Counted from the stretch's first letter, positions 43,643 through 55,864 are shown. The stretch: DNA of 64,000 bases from Cyathus striatus (GCA_025738555.1 JAOVFP010000021.1:248001-312000); one strand, 5' to 3'. Program-made: numbers and translations. The notes: a model not told the origin generated them from the sequence alone.

Positions 43643-45208
43643 ATGTCTCAAACAGAAACAGGTGGGAAATACATATCCTCACGATTCACATATACTTAAG
43701 GTGTGGGTCTATGATAGCTTTTACAGATCGGAACCAAGTTAATAGTTTCCGCTCACCCTTAGACGATCTTCGACAAGTGAACCCAGCCCTCTGTACGGAA
43801 CTAGAAAAGATAGCGATTGCTTTGGAAGAAGCTAGTATGCGAATAAACTCATTCGATTTGTTAGGAAATAGTATGGCACGCAATATCTCCATTCAAGATG
43901 ACGTCCTTCGGCATCAAGGTCTTGCAAAGCAATGGGATTCATTACTCTGTCAGGTTCGCAGCATAAGTGGCTTCGAAGATTTTCTCTATCCAATATCATT
44001 TCCTGAGCTGGTTCTGAAACTACCACCGTCTGGTCTAGTAATAGTAGTTAATGTCAACCGACATTTTTGTGATGCTTTGGTTCTTACCCGTGACGTATCA
44101 TTAGAGAGCCGGGCTAATATTGTCCCTGTCCGCTTACCTGAATTCTACAAGAGAGCAGTCATTCTTCGCGAGAGATTATTTTCTTGGACGGGGGCTGCAC
44201 GCGGGGGTCGCCTTGCTATAAATGAGAAGGACCGATTTTCCATCAAGGAGCTCCTTCGGGAATTGTGGTATGAGATCGTGAAGCCCATCCTTGATGTGCT
44301 TAAGCTAGAGGTAAGTAACCCTTTGGTTCCAAATTCCATAGGTGTTATGATGAACATGAATATCACAGCCTACATCAGATCCCCCCCGAATATGGTGGTC
44401 CCCAACTGGTCCTCTCGCTTTTCTTCCTCTTCATGCTGCTGGTGATTACTACTACAATGATAAAACTCAAAGTCCTGGATCAAATATCATGGAATATGCG
44501 ATTTCATCTTACACACTCACTATCACGGCTCTGACGCAGAGTCTATCTAAGCATCAACAACAACAATATCAGGAGTTCAAGGGATTACTTGCCATCAGCG
44601 AGCCAGAAGCTCCTGGTCTTTCACCTATCCCAGGTACAGCTTTAGAAAATATCATCCTGAAGCAGGTATTCGGCTCATTTTCTCAAACATTTCGTAGCCT
44701 GGAAGGCGACGAAGCAACAGTGAAGAGCGTCCGGGATGCCATGCATTTGCACAGCTGGATTCATCTCTCCTGCCACGCTCTCCAGAACGACAGCCCTCTC
44801 AATAGTGCATTTTATCTCCGTGATGGACAGCTTTCCCTTGGAGATATAATTAAACAACCACTTCCTCATTCACAATTTGCATTTCTTTCGGCATGCGAGA
44901 CGGGGAAGGGAGACAAAAAGCTCTCTGAAGAAGCAATTCATCTTGCAGCGGGTATGCTGGCGGTGGGATATACCAGCGTCATTGCAACTATGTGGTCGAT
45001 CGATGACAACCATGCCCCGCAGGTCGCAGAAGATTTTTACTCATACATATTACAGAAAAAGAATGAGAGCTCCATAGAGTATAAATATCCAGATTGTACT
45101 AGAGCAGCGTCTGCACTTCATCATGCCATAGAATGCTTTCGGCTTTGGGTTAGCGATGATGAAGATGGCCTCTTGCTTTGGGTTCCGTATATCCATGTAG
45201 GCATTTAG
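43643..45208 (+). CDS. CHAT-domain protein without TPR repeats (internally deleted paralogue)
   Basis: Exons 43643-43661, 43727-44310 and 44369-45208 with clean GT-AG borders and matching phases give 480 residues. The start MSQTET and first intron equal those of the TPR-CHAT gene at 60774. The second exon then jumps directly to NQVNSFRSPLDDLRQVNP, so the whole TPR region (about 635 residues) is absent in frame. The CHAT domain is complete: WIHLSCHALQ with the catalytic-type His near residue 337, FLSACETGKGD with Cys near 377, then LAAGMLAVGYTSVIATMWSI and the end WVPYIHVGI. CHAT proteins are caspase-like (clan CD) proteases; bacterial relatives act in abortive defence. Function here is inferred only. 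Possible roles are a free protease domain or a decoy. Confidence 0.85.
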
Positions 45209-45807
45209 GCATTTAAATAACTACACATTTTTCATATTTTGATATACCCTGCATAAGTATGTGGTTCCCATAGAAGGTATCTTGCTTCAATCCAATTTTT
45301 ACACTGATGGAACGCTGCCGACTTCTAGCAACTTTATCTACCTTCGAGTTTCATTAGATGCGCTGGCATGCGGCGCTGCTCCGTGAAAGCACTCACCTTC
45401 ACCAACGCCGAATTGAATGTGGCTTTAACTCAACTTTCACTGTTAGCTAGTGATTCTACATGCCATCTTTCGTGGTCTCCGCCTGAGGCTTGAGCAAGAG
45501 ACACCGAAAGGAGGCGCGATATCTGCACGATCATTATCACAAGAATGACGTTCGGACATGGTAACATGACCCTCCGTCCAGGTGTAGACCTATGCAGCGA
45601 CATTAGAGAATATCAGCTATGGCAGGGGAGGATTTGCATGGTCACAAGCAATATCAAGAACAGCGATCTGTGTTGCAGAGAATGACCAAGTACAAAGACT
45701 TGATAGAAATACACTTCAAGAATGATATGTAGCAATACATTGAGTTCCAAGCGTTCAAGGGTATAATATAAGTTGGGGGTATCTTTCACAGCCTTCTCTG
45801 GTCCATT
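45209..45807. other. No gene recognised downstream of the CHAT-only gene
   Basis: No credible frame or family signature. The sequence probably holds the 3' untranslated region and spacer. Confidence 0.5.
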
Positions 45808-46560
45808 AGCGAATCAACCAACGCACCAGGACTATCAGCAGCTCACCATAACACCAACACACACTACGAGACCTTCTTCCCCTTTGACGGCCTGACTGTT
45901 TTGTTCTCCACGCCTTGTAGCGACCTCCTCGAAGTAGTATTTTCCTACTTGCCCAGTAACATGGGAAAAGCCAATAAACGAACCGACAGCGGAGGCTCTA
46001 TCTGCAACGACTCGTCCGGGTCCTGCTGAGAAGGCTTTGAATGAGTCGACTTCTTGACAAGCATTTTGTTCTTAAGGCAAAGGAGTCGTATCTATGAAGT
46101 GTTAGCATTGTCACCTAGCACACGAAAGCCACAGGATTATGGACCTGCTTGTCATACTTGGCGTTCTCTTTCTTCAGCTGCTACAGCTCCAGCACTTTAT
46201 ACTTCTGCTTGAGCTGCCGATGCATATTACCCTCCTTCATCCACCGTGCTACCGCTTCATCGCGTTCCCTCTCCTTTCGCCTCCGGCTTCTTGTCCTTTC
46301 GCCATTAAGTTCTTTTTCTTGTCGACTTCTCATCAAAGATGTACAATGTCATCGACTTTTGTGGCTTGATTCTCTTTCTTTCGAACGTCTTCCTCTCGTA
46401 GCGTAGAGTTTTCTTTCTTCAATTCGTCGCGGTCATTCAAGACGGGGGTGAGGCGTTCTTCCAGGCTTTTGCAGACTCGGGTAATCCTTCCTGCCCATCA
46501 ACATGTTTAGAACGAAAGCATAAAGAGAGACTATGAATGTACTCATCACCACTCCGGTGC
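45808..46560 (-). pseudogene. Coiled-coil protein gene remnant, copy 1
   Basis: A direct repeat of 55865-56612 at high identity over about 750 bp. On the minus strand it gives broken frames that align with the coiled-coil reading of copy 2 (relatives of LNDRDELKKENSTLREED and WMREGGAHRHLKQKYK). Stops and frameshifts occur in every frame, so it is dead. The family is unknown. Confidence 0.6.
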
Positions 46561-47138
46561 ATGAGTGAGGAGAGAGAAAGTACCACCTCTTGAGAGTTTA
46601 TATCTATGGTACCCCGCCGATCCTTTGAATTGTCTGGCGCATGTACTGAATTGAGGTGGGGTCTCTTCAACAACGAGGGTATAATCGACCAATAAGACTA
46701 AGTGGATTATTATTGGTTCGCTGGTTACACTGTTAGTGAGGAGCAACATTGTATTGTCCGCTCTTACAATCACGCACCGATCACTATCTGGTACCCTTGA
46801 CTTAGAATACTGCAAGAACACGCTATACTCCAAGACTCCTTACCGCACTCGAGGTTATAGCCTTCTGATTCGTGGCTTGTCTCTAATTCCCCCTGGTCGG
46901 CCATAACGTTGATCTGTTATTGGCCGATAGGCGAACGTGGTGACCCCCCTTCAGTGGTATCATTCAAGAACCTCAGGCCACAGGGTCATACCAAAATATA
47001 CCAAGTCGGCCTACCACTGCTTATCGGCCAACGAAGGCGAAAATGCAGCATCAAAGCGTATATATAGTCTGGCAACCTATACCATGAACATTCCAAAATC
47101 CGCTCTTGCCTTCGAAATACCAAGGATTCAAAGCAGCT
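46561..47138. other. No gene recognised upstream of the methyltransferase
   Basis: Short frames only. TATATATAG at 47059-47067, 72 bp before the methyltransferase ATG, is a plausible TATA element of that gene. Confidence 0.4.
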
Positions 47139-48096
47139 ATGACGTCCAGCAACCCAACGGCTAAACCATTCGATTCATCTGGATGGTCTGCATCCTTCGT
47201 ATACTCTGCCGCCTTCACTTCTCCGGTTCGGGACCTTCTAGCAGCAATACCTGGAGAACGAATCCTGGACGTGGGCTGCGGTGGCGGCAGGTTGGCTGTC
47301 CAGCTTGCAGAGCTTGTTGAGCAGCAAGAAGGCGGGATAGCTGTCGGCACAGACAACAGCGAAAGCATGGTATATCACATCTTGTCCTGCTCGAAACACG
47401 AAAACTGACGGGGTTTCAGATCCAAAAGAGCAGGAAAAACGGACTTAAACATGCCTTCGTATGCGATGCACATGCATTACAACTTCCAGATGAAATCTCC
47501 CAAATAACCACAACGTTCGATGCAGTGTTTAGCAATGCAGCATTGCACTGGTGTAAATGTGACCCTCCGGCTGTCATTGCAGGAGTACGGCGCGTTCTAA
47601 AGACCGGAGGAAGGTTCGTTGGCGAGATGGGTGGTTTCATGAATTGCATAGGTGTGTAGCACGTTGCCTCCAAGACGCCGCAGCCTAACGATTAACCAGG
47701 TGTGCGCTCAGCGCTTCAAGAATCTCTGACACGCAGAGGTTATGATTTTAATGAACTGGATCCTTGGTATTTCCCATCAGCTGAAGACTACACAAAGGTC
47801 GGTCAGCGCTCAGGCTATCGACATGATAATACTAACTGGTAACATAGCTGCTCGTTGCTGAGGGATTCAACGTGGAACGCGCAGCCTTGGTTCCGCGTGT
47901 AACACCACTACCAACAGGCATCTACGGTTGGCTGCAAACGTTTGCAAGGGGATCCATCTTCCGAGATTTCAAGGAAGAAGAGGCGCATGAGATCATGAGA
48001 GAAGTTGAGGATAAGTTGCATATCGATTGTCAAGATTCCAACGGAAAGTGGGCAATGATGTATGTGAGACTACGATTTGTGGCAGTAAAGCAGTAG
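47139..48096 (+). CDS. SAM-dependent methyltransferase (trans-aconitate methyltransferase-like), intact
   Basis: Four exons (47139-47369, 47420-47651, 47700-47797, 47848-48096) join in phase to 269 residues with no stop. The class I fold is shown by motif I ILDVGCGGGRL (near residue 45), the acidic end of strand 2 in VGTDNSESM, FDAVFSNAALHWC (motif IV region), and GGRFVGEMGG. The FSNAALHW and GRFV.EMGG words are those of the Tam/methyltransferase-11 group, which methylate small carboxylic acids or other small molecules. The substrate cannot be told from sequence. Decayed copies follow in tandem. A TATATATAG lies 72 bp upstream. Confidence 0.9.
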
Positions 48097-48479
48097 TAGA
48101 TTCGAAGGGTAACATATATAAGTGATGGTAAAGTAAGATCCTATGTCCTGCGTGATAAAAGGGAGAAAGATAGACAAGTCAGATCCTAGATTACAAATTG
48201 TAAACGGCAGCAGGGACTGGTAAGGCAAAGTAAAATCTGTACCTGAAACAGGACGCCAGGAGGTGGGTGTTCGAAGGCGGCAGCTCTGTACTACTTCTTT
48301 CATTAGGTCTTCCGCTACTAAAGCTAAAAAGCAAAACCTACCGATATACCATCCTCAGCGATAGTTGCGATCGGCACGCGAGAGCCTTCGCGTTCCCATT
48401 CCAGATATCCGGATGCATTCCTATTATAGGAGTACAGATTTGGCAGCACATCGTTCCGGGATAGATATCACTGACGTTG

Positions 48480-48595
48480 AATCGGGTCCATGGGAGGAAA
48501 CCAGAAGTAGGATGACAATCACACCCGTCGCATTCATATGCGATATACACGCATTACAGCTATCAGACAAGATTACCACCTAATCAAGGCTATAA
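48480..48595 (+). pseudogene. Tiny methyltransferase remnant
   Basis: The stretch FICDIHALQLSDKIT (near 48535-48580) matches FVCDAHALQLPDEIS of the intact gene. Nothing else of the gene remains. Confidence 0.45.
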
Positions 48596-48683
48596 GGCTG
48601 CATGAAGTATATTAATAGTCTGACAAGCTACATCATGAACAACTTAACGAACTGCTTCCTTATTTAAGATCCCAAGCAGCTAC

Positions 48684-49663
48684 GATGTCCAGCAATGCCA
48701 CGATGATCATTGAACCATTCGATTCGACTGGATGGTCCGCATCTACATGCGACGCAAACGTGTCCTTCATATACTCCGCTGCCTTCACTGCTCCAGTTCT
48801 AGAACTTCTAGCTGCAGTTCCTAGAAAGCGTATCTTGGACTTGGGTTGCGGCGGTGGCGAGCTGACGATCCAACTAGCAAAACTCATCGAGCAGCAAGAA
48901 GGCGGATAGCGGTCGGTATGGACAACAGCGAAAGCATGGTATGTCACATTCTACCCTATTCAGAACATGAAAACGGACGTGGTCCGAGATCCAAAAGAGC
49001 AAGGAGAACGGGCTCAAGCATGACTTTGTGTGCGACGTACACACATTACAACTTCCAGACGACATCTCCCAGATAACCATCACGTTTGACGTGGTGTTTA
49101 GCAATGCCGCATTGCACTGGTGTAAACGTGATCCTCAGGCCGTAATTGCAAGAGTACCGTGCGTTCTGAAGGCTGGAGGAAGATTCGTTGGCAAGATGGG
49201 GGCTTCATGAACTCCATAGATGTGTATTGCATTGCCTTTAAGTACAGGGAGGCTAACGACCTAACCAGGTCTACGCTCAGCGCTCCAAGAGTCTCTAAAG
49301 TGCAGAGGTTATGGTTTCAAGAAGCTAGATCCTTGGTATTTCCCATCGGCTGAAGACTATACAAAGGTCAATACAGTGCTCAAACTATCGATGTGGCGTA
49401 GCACTAACTGGCGACATAGTTGCTCGCTGCTGAAGGTTTCAAGGTAGAGTATGCAGCCTTAGTTCCACGTGTAACGCCTCTGCGAACAGGGATCTACGAG
49501 TGGCTACAGATGTTTGCAAGAGGATCTGTCTTTCAAAATTTCAAGAAGCGGATAAGATTATGAGAGAAGTCGAGGACAAGCCACGTATCGATTACCAGGA
49601 TTCCAATGGGGGATGGGCGATGGTGTAAGTGAGGCTAAGATTTGTGGCAGTAAACCAGTAGTA
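48684..49663 (+). pseudogene. Tandem methyltransferase copy 2, decayed
   Basis: Starts MSSNATMIIEPFDSTGWSA and keeps ILDLGCGGGELTIQL, the first intron region, ITFDVVFSNAALHWCKRDP and LKAGGRFVGKMG. Frame is lost after EQQEGG (48906, one base short), and further breaks follow near 49205 and 49540. It shares the intron positions of the intact gene, so it arose by tandem duplication of genomic DNA. Several codons unique to it (DANVSFIY insertion near residue 25) show that it diverged before decaying. Confidence 0.85.
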
Positions 49664-49834
49664 GAATCAAAAGTATCGTAACGGTAAATGTCGATCTGCG
49701 ACAGTGAAGTCGCATGAGAAAAGGAGAAACGATGGGTAAGTAAGATCCTAGAGTAAAAGAAAAGGGGTAAATGACGGCAGGCACTGGTTAAGGTAAAGTA
49801 AATTCATACGCAAGACAGGACACCAGGAGGTGGC

Positions 49835-50340
49835 ATTTGCGCTGATGCACAAGGGATCCTTTGGCTGCCATTGCGGGAGCACGTCGCATTCTAAAGAGCA
49901 CAAGACGGTTCATTGATGAAGGTGGTTTGGTAGACTTATACGTATTATGCGTCTTCTCGAGTACAAATCCAAGATGACAGCAGAGATTATCCGGGTGTGC
50001 GCTCAGCACCCCACGGGAGGGTATAGGCTCCACCCACCGAAGACCATACAGATATGTCAGTTAAGCACCTACGTTATTGACATGGTATAGCACTGACTGG
50101 TGACAATTGACATGGCTTCTCATTCCTGATAACTCCAAGGTGGGGAATGCAACCTAGATTTCACGCATACATCTCTACCAACAGTCATCCACGGCCACCT
50201 CCCGTTTTCCGAAATATCAAGGAAGTTGGGCGAGAGGCCGCGAGCGCGAGACTAAGTAACCCCAGCTTCTCTTCAAGGATTCCAGTGGGAACTGAACCAG
50301 ATGTATGCCAAATACGACATGTGGTTGTAAAGTGCATAGA
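49835..50340 (+). pseudogene. Methyltransferase copy 3, heavily decayed 3' half
   Basis: DPLAAIAGARRILKSTRRFI corresponds to DPPAVIAGVRRVLKTGGRFV of the intact gene. Later pieces match the final exon (near 50270-50320), with many frameshifts and stops. The 5' half is not present. Confidence 0.65.
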
Positions 50341-51105
50341 TGTCGAAATTTGAGTACTTGAGTTCATATCTATGTTGGTGAACCAATTTGACATGGAACA
50401 TTTATGGACTATTCCCAGTGAAAAGATACGATTGTGTTGTGAAAGAGGGTTTGAACCAGGCGAGTACTTCGAGTTGCACAACCTCTGTCACGGTCACAGG
50501 CACAAGTGTGACAGGTAACCATACAGTAAGCCGTGACAAGTATCTCTCTTACATCACCTTGCTTGCAAGGTATTCTGTCCGGGTTAAAATGGGTTGCACT
50601 TTTCGACCTTCATGTGAACTCTCCCACGGTCACATGCTCTCACTCGGCTCTCTTCTCAGCGGAACGTTGCAAGTGTCTCTCCGATGCATTCTCCTCTACC
50701 TTCTCTCGTTTAGTCCCTTCGTGTATTGTGTTACTTGCCGCTATGAAAATATCTTCAACACGAAACCCGACACCCGGAGTCTGATAGGTTTTGACATGTC
50801 GTGTGACCTGGCAAGGCTGTTCTGTGTGAGTAGCACCTCCCTTTGTCTGGTAATACGACACTGAAGCAAACAAGATTCCAATAGTTTGATCGAATCAACA
50901 TTCGGGCGCTAGGATAGTAAAGTCACTGAGATAACTTTAATGAGTAAGTCAGAATATGTACCAACTTCACTGATTAAAACTTACCTTGTTCGTTATGGAA
51001 TGTCTTCTGCTAACTCCAAGAAGTCTAGCTCTATAGTTTTAAACCCGAGAGTGAGGAGGCTGACAGGCATATATGCAATGTATCAATACATACGGTGTTT
51101 GTACT
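50341..51105. other. No gene recognised
   Basis: The 158-codon plus frame at 50388-50864 is Cys/Ser-rich with no family signature, and overlapping minus frames are equally open. TTTGAACCAGGCG near 50450 resembles tRNA-derived B-box sequence and may be a short retroposon remnant. Confidence 0.35.
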
Positions 51106-51580
51106 TCACCATTCGATCGGGGCTGTGTCAACAGGTTCCTCGCCATCTATATCAACAAAATCAGGCTGAGGAATCTTCGGGGGTGTAATCTTGCCAGTCT
51201 CTTGGTCGTATTTATAGCAAGCGAGGTTCCTGCCAATTGCGCAGACCCCAAAGAGCTTGGGAGCTCGAGTAGAACACAACGACAATTGCCAAATGCACTC
51301 CCACATTGCTTCATCCGCGACTTTACGCTTATTCGGCATGTTAAAAAACTTCGCAGGCTTAGTCGCTGCAACCAAGATAGCGCTTTTCCCTAGCGTATCC
51401 ACAAGAACCTCGTAACTGCGAAGACATTTAAAGGTTGGACAGCTGGAGATATCAATGGGGAGAGAGGGATGGGTTGGGAAGCAAAAGTCGAATGGTGAAC
51501 AGATAGGGCTTCGACTGAATGCATGTTGCAGTGTAGTCCCCTTCACCAAAGTACCGCAGACGCTCGTGGTTCGTGTTCAT
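51106..51580 (-). pseudogene. Fragment of a conserved agaricomycete protein of unknown function
   Basis: The frame reads TLVKGTTLQHAFSRSP, then CFPTHPSLPIDISSCPTFKC, ATKPAKFFNMPNKRKVADEA, MWECIWQLSLCSTRAPKLFG and AIGRNLACYKYDQETGKI. I recall near-identical stretches in hypothetical proteins of mushrooms, some next to kinase-like domains, but cannot assign a function. No start codon is convincing, and the upstream words TTSVCGTL are repeated at 51900-51945 with decay, which suggests an interrupted or duplicated gene start. Confidence 0.5.
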
Positions 51581-52906
51581 TGTAGAGCAGGCAATTTGCC
51601 TGTACCGTAGAATCGGCCTCGTGTCGGTTTTTATTAGTCCACTCGTTTACATTTTTCTGTACCTATTTAATATCAGGTTACTCTTCCCCCCTTCTTCACT
51701 TCTCAATGTACCTCACTAGCACCTGAGGATAGATGGATGCGCTATCCACTCGCAAATTCTTTGTAAAGAATTACCTTCAACCCGGAATATTCTTCCACAT
51801 TCATGTTTTTGTTCATTCCATATTATTCCTTCATCTGACCTCTTACTTATCTTTGTAACAAGGGGTAGCGTCCTAGTCACATTCCTCTATGAATGCGGTG
51901 CAATCCCCTTCATCAGAGTACCGCAGACGCTCGTGGTTCGTCCGCATTCTCTTATGATTCTCTGAAATTCCTCACTCATGTTTTCGTTTGTCCCATATCA
52001 TTCCTTCATCCGACCACTTGCTTACCATCCTTCCTCATACCATCACCCACACCTGCCATTCTTCGTATCTCCACTCATCACTTTTTGTATAATAGGATCA
52101 TATTGTCTACCGCCCTAGAGAGCACTTGTAAGCTGCTCGGCTCGTGATGCCATGCCAAAACTTTTTGCCATGCATAGTATCAATCGTCCTGCCGTTTACA
52201 ACATCAACAAAAATAAAATTCATCCAGTCGATTATCAACGTTGCCTTGTCAATGCCACTGCTGAAATTAACTTTGAACTTATTCACTTATTCATTGGCAC
52301 ATTCCGGACATTACCCGCGATAATGCACCTTCCTGGCATTTATACACGGCTGACCTGGTAGCAATCTATACTATACTTCCTCCTCCTCACAATATCATGG
52401 CTCCTCCTGTAATCACTCCTCCTCCATATCTCGTCACTCCTCCTCTCTCTCCTAAGCCTGCCACCGATAAACAATCATTGGTCATCTCTTCGGGAGGAGA
52501 GTAAATGTAAGTAAAAAGCAAAGTGTTCTTACAATATATCTATATGTATATATACATTACTTGTACAATAATAACAAATCACTATCAGAGCTATAATGAA
52601 CATGAAGAAAACAATGCTACTGCTCACTGAAATTGAGAAACTAATGTCGAGGTTTGCACCAACACATTAAATATCATCTAATACATATTTGTGCCTTCAT
52701 GACCCTCTTATACTGTATATTAATTGCTATTTTTTTATTCAGTTTTTTTTATCGAAAAATCCCTTATCTTAACATATGCAAGCAAGGTTTCCGTCGACAA
52801 CGTCAATGCTTCCCAGTCGGAACTCCAACTCCAATTTCACTCTGCATCGAATGCAACTAACCAGACCATTTCACATCTTACCACTGAAACCCCTGGAAGA
52901 CCCTAG
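51581..52906. other. No intact gene recognised
   Basis: Contains a decayed repeat of the gene start next door (51893-51945, GTACCGCAGACGCTCGTGG shared with 51550-51580). The N-terminal exons of the AA14-like gene would be expected in its right part but were not found. Confidence 0.45.
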
Positions 52907-54463
52907 AGGGAAGGATTTGAATTCCAGTCTTGGGATAACCGTGCTAAGACCACGCTGTCGTACAACGGCATCTACACGTCTGACTGGCCTGATGGTTCTA
53001 CCTACCCCGAGGACTACGTGTGTCCCCCTTCCCTTATACTTGATTCACCCCCTGTTTTGAATTCTAATCGGACAATTGTAGAACGTCCCATCATGCATTA
53101 CATCATCCAACAGTGAGCTAACCCTTTCAATGTCCTCTATACACTGTATTCACGTACACAGTGCACACACAGAACCAGTCTATGGCAGCCGGAACTGCAT
53201 TCGCTATCTCCTACGTTGTATGTCCTACACTTGTCTTAGAATCAGCACCCATGCTGATGTTGTTTCACAGAGCGACATTAAACAAGTAACACCTGATAAC
53301 CTTGCAGTCTTCAGTGTTCGTTATCAGTACGTCTTTTCCTTCCTTAATTCCGCGAACTAGAACTGAAAAATCCAAAGCACACCATGGAAACGCGTAACAT
53401 CGTATTCCGTTCCAGCAGCAATGCCCACATGCCCCGACGGAGGATGTATCTGTGCTGTACGTCCCCCTCCCCTCCCCTCCCTTCCCCCTACCATTTTAAT
53501 CACACTATATAGTGGGGATGGGTCCCAAACAGCTGCGGCCAACCAAACATGTACCACCAAGCCTTCAAATGCAAAGTAACGGGCGCAACATCCACAGCAC
53601 CCATCGCATCGCCTCAACCACCGGTATGGTGTGAAGACGACCCAAGCAAATGTGTTACTGGGGCCAAGCAGATGATTTATTGGAATCAGCAGGATGGGAA
53701 TAATATTGAAGTTGATGGGTACGATTTAAGTGGGGAGTTTAAGAGTCCGGTGTATAATTCCAAGTGTGGGTTTGCGGATGGTGCGCAGAATGATATTTTT
53801 GGGAGTGGGTCGGGTAGTGGGTCTAGGACTTCGAGCAGTGAATCCTCTGCCTCATCTGCCTCTGCCTCTCCTGCCTCTTCGTCAAGCAGTGGATCTTCGA
53901 GTAGTGGATCGTCAAGTAGATCGTCTGGCAGCGATTCTTCCAACGCCTCAGGAAGCTCGAGTCCCAGCTCTGCCTCCCCCGCCTCTGCCTCCTCTTCCAG
54001 CTCCTCTTCCGCCTCCCCTAGCGCAGTCATGGCAGCAGCAGCAAGTGACCCTCCCATCTCATCTACCACCTCTTCCCCCTCTGGTTCATCCAGCTCCAAC
54101 TCCAATTCCAATAATCTCAACCCTGGCTCTGGCTCTATCTCTAGCCCCAGCCCCTCCTCCAGCTCCTCCGCATCGTCTTCTTCAACACACTCTACTTCTT
54201 CAACACCCTCTACTTCTTCCACCCCAACTTCGTCCACTTTATCTACCTCATCTGCCCCCTCCGTCTCAGCTACATCAAGCAAAAGCAACGCAGGACAATG
54301 CAAGCACCAGCACCGCCAGCGCCGCCGTCAGTCCCCCGTGCCCGAGCCTGAACCTGCTTCCATCCCTGCACCTGCTCCAGAGCCAGTGGCAATTTCCCCC
54401 CCTCAGAACCTCGTATCTAGGTTGAGGCAGTACCACAGGAGAGCAGCTTCTCATTCTTGGTAG
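52907..54463 (+). pseudogene. AA14-like lytic polysaccharide monooxygenase, N-terminal half missing
   Basis: Exons 52907-53017, 53082-53112, 53162-53214, 53271-53326, 53378-53456 and 53513-54463 join in phase. They read GIYTSDWPDGSTYPEDY, HTQNQSMAAGTAFAISY (second copper-ligand His region), SDIKQVTPDNLAVFSVRY, TPWKRVTSYSVP, CPDGGCICAWGWVPNSC, MYHQAFKCKVTGAT and GFADGAQNDIF, the order of AA14-type copper oxidases of basidiomycetes. A Ser-rich tail of about 215 residues follows. The signal peptide and the mature N-terminal His that completes the copper site are not found upstream, so the visible gene cannot make an active enzyme unless remote exons exist. One donor (53215, GTTGTA) is weak. AA14 enzymes are secreted and act on plant polysaccharides. 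Confidence 0.72.
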
Positions 54464-54986
54464 ATTCCCCCCTCCCAGCTCGCAGCTCATTAATCCCGGC
54501 TAGACTGGGGTCGATCAAGTGCCGTGCATGTATTTATTGGGCATGGGGAGCTGGATTCTATTACCTCCTGCCTTTCCTCTAGGTTATCACGGCGCCACGC
54601 GCTTCCTGCTTATCATCTCTCTGCTGAATTCGTCATAGCTCGCATCTTGACGATGTCAGAGGCTGTGCCTCTATATACCCCTCCCTCCCTTTTACCTTAC
54701 CACCTCCCGTGGTATTTCCTAGATGCTTTATTATTCTAGATCCCGTTTTTCTCTTGACTTGAAGGTGTCTATCCGTGGATCGGATCGGGTTGTGCTGTAT
54801 TGTACTTAACTAGGCTAGTTAGGATACTTACTGATACCTTTCTTGTTGTTGTGCATCTATTGGATAGGTGATGTAGTTAATGGTTGTTGGTTCTTTTTGG
54901 TGTGATTTGTGAGGGTGCGTGTATATAAACTTGGTGGTATCCAGCGTCCATCCATTCGAGTGAGAAATAGAAATAGATTCCTGAAG
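54464..54986. other. No gene recognised
   Basis: Spacer between two converging genes. It should hold both 3' untranslated regions. No repeat or family signature is visible. Confidence 0.5.
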
Positions 54987-55680
54987 TTACAATACATCAC
55001 CCTCCCCTGCAATCCCACCCAAAAAATCCAGTGTCCGATGGAAAAGCTCATCAAAATCATCAAGGAGGCCCCAATGATCAAGCAGCGTCGCCACATCCTC
55101 CTCTTCCAGTCCTAGCACACTATCCACCCCATTCGCACGTCTCCTACTCCAACTCATAGACACATGCTCTTCCCACACCTCAAGCACCTCTTCCCCACCC
55201 ACTATAATACTGCGCAGACGCGCTATATCAGTCTGTGTAAGTGGTGTAGACTTGGATGTAATTGTAGCGTCCAGGACGAGGTCGACTCCGGCACCTTCAT
55301 CCGGGTCCCATATTTGACGTTGGAGAACGGCGAGCCAGGCTTGGTCCAGGTCGTCTAGGAAGTCAATAAGCTCTGTGAGAGCTGAGCGGGGGTCTGCTTC
55401 TGTGACTGCTGGTGTGTTCCCGTTTGGCGTTGTTGAGTTCGGGGAAGTGTCCATTGCATCTTCGGTATGGTCTTCTGGGGCAGTTGGGGGGGCTGTGATA
55501 GGGTATCTGCATATTGCTCCTAGAACGTCGCCTGTTAGTCGGAGCATGTATGTTGTGCGTAGGCTGGTACTGGGATCTACGGGGGGAATTTGGAGGATGA
55601 AGGAAAGGAGGTGTCGGGCGGCTGACAGGTAGGCATGTAGTGTTTTAACTGAGGACGTTGGTTGTGATCTATCATTTTAC
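54987..55680 (-). CDS. Conserved fungal protein, C-terminal part, unknown function
   Basis: The frame runs from about 55670 (QPTSSVKTLHAYLSAARHLL, PPVDPSTSLRTTYMLRLTGD) through LTELIDFLDDLDQAWLAVLQ and SVLGLEEEDVATLLDHWGLL to the stop at 54987. An ATG at 55547 would give 186 residues, but the conserved reading continues upstream of it, so the N-terminus is probably in a lost or unseen exon. The protein is helical and acidic. I have seen such proteins in agaricomycete genomes without assigned function. No stop interrupts it. Confidence 0.5.
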
Positions 55681-55864
55681 CACAATACAGAATTCATAAT
55701 CCCTGTACATAGATTATCTTCAGTCCCGTAAGAGAATGAGATAACAAGCAGACATACATACGTCATAATATCAAGAAATACCATATAAAAGCGAGAATCA
55801 ATATGACAATATAAAAACATATGTGAAAGCCATGAAAGATTATCTACTCGAAAGGAGTACAAAC

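Noticed and set aside
50388..50864. 158-codon plus-strand ORF between methyltransferase remnants and the next gene
   Set aside because: No conserved motif, and an open minus frame overlaps it. Not distinguishable from chance.
53812..54280. Minisatellite in the Ser-rich region
   Set aside because: Repeats are codon-level (Ser, Ala, Pro) without a fixed unit. Normal for a linker in a secreted enzyme.
53686..54303. 205-codon acidic minus-strand ORF
   Set aside because: Antisense of the Ser-rich tail of the AA14-like gene. Glu/Leu runs simply mirror Ser codon repeats.
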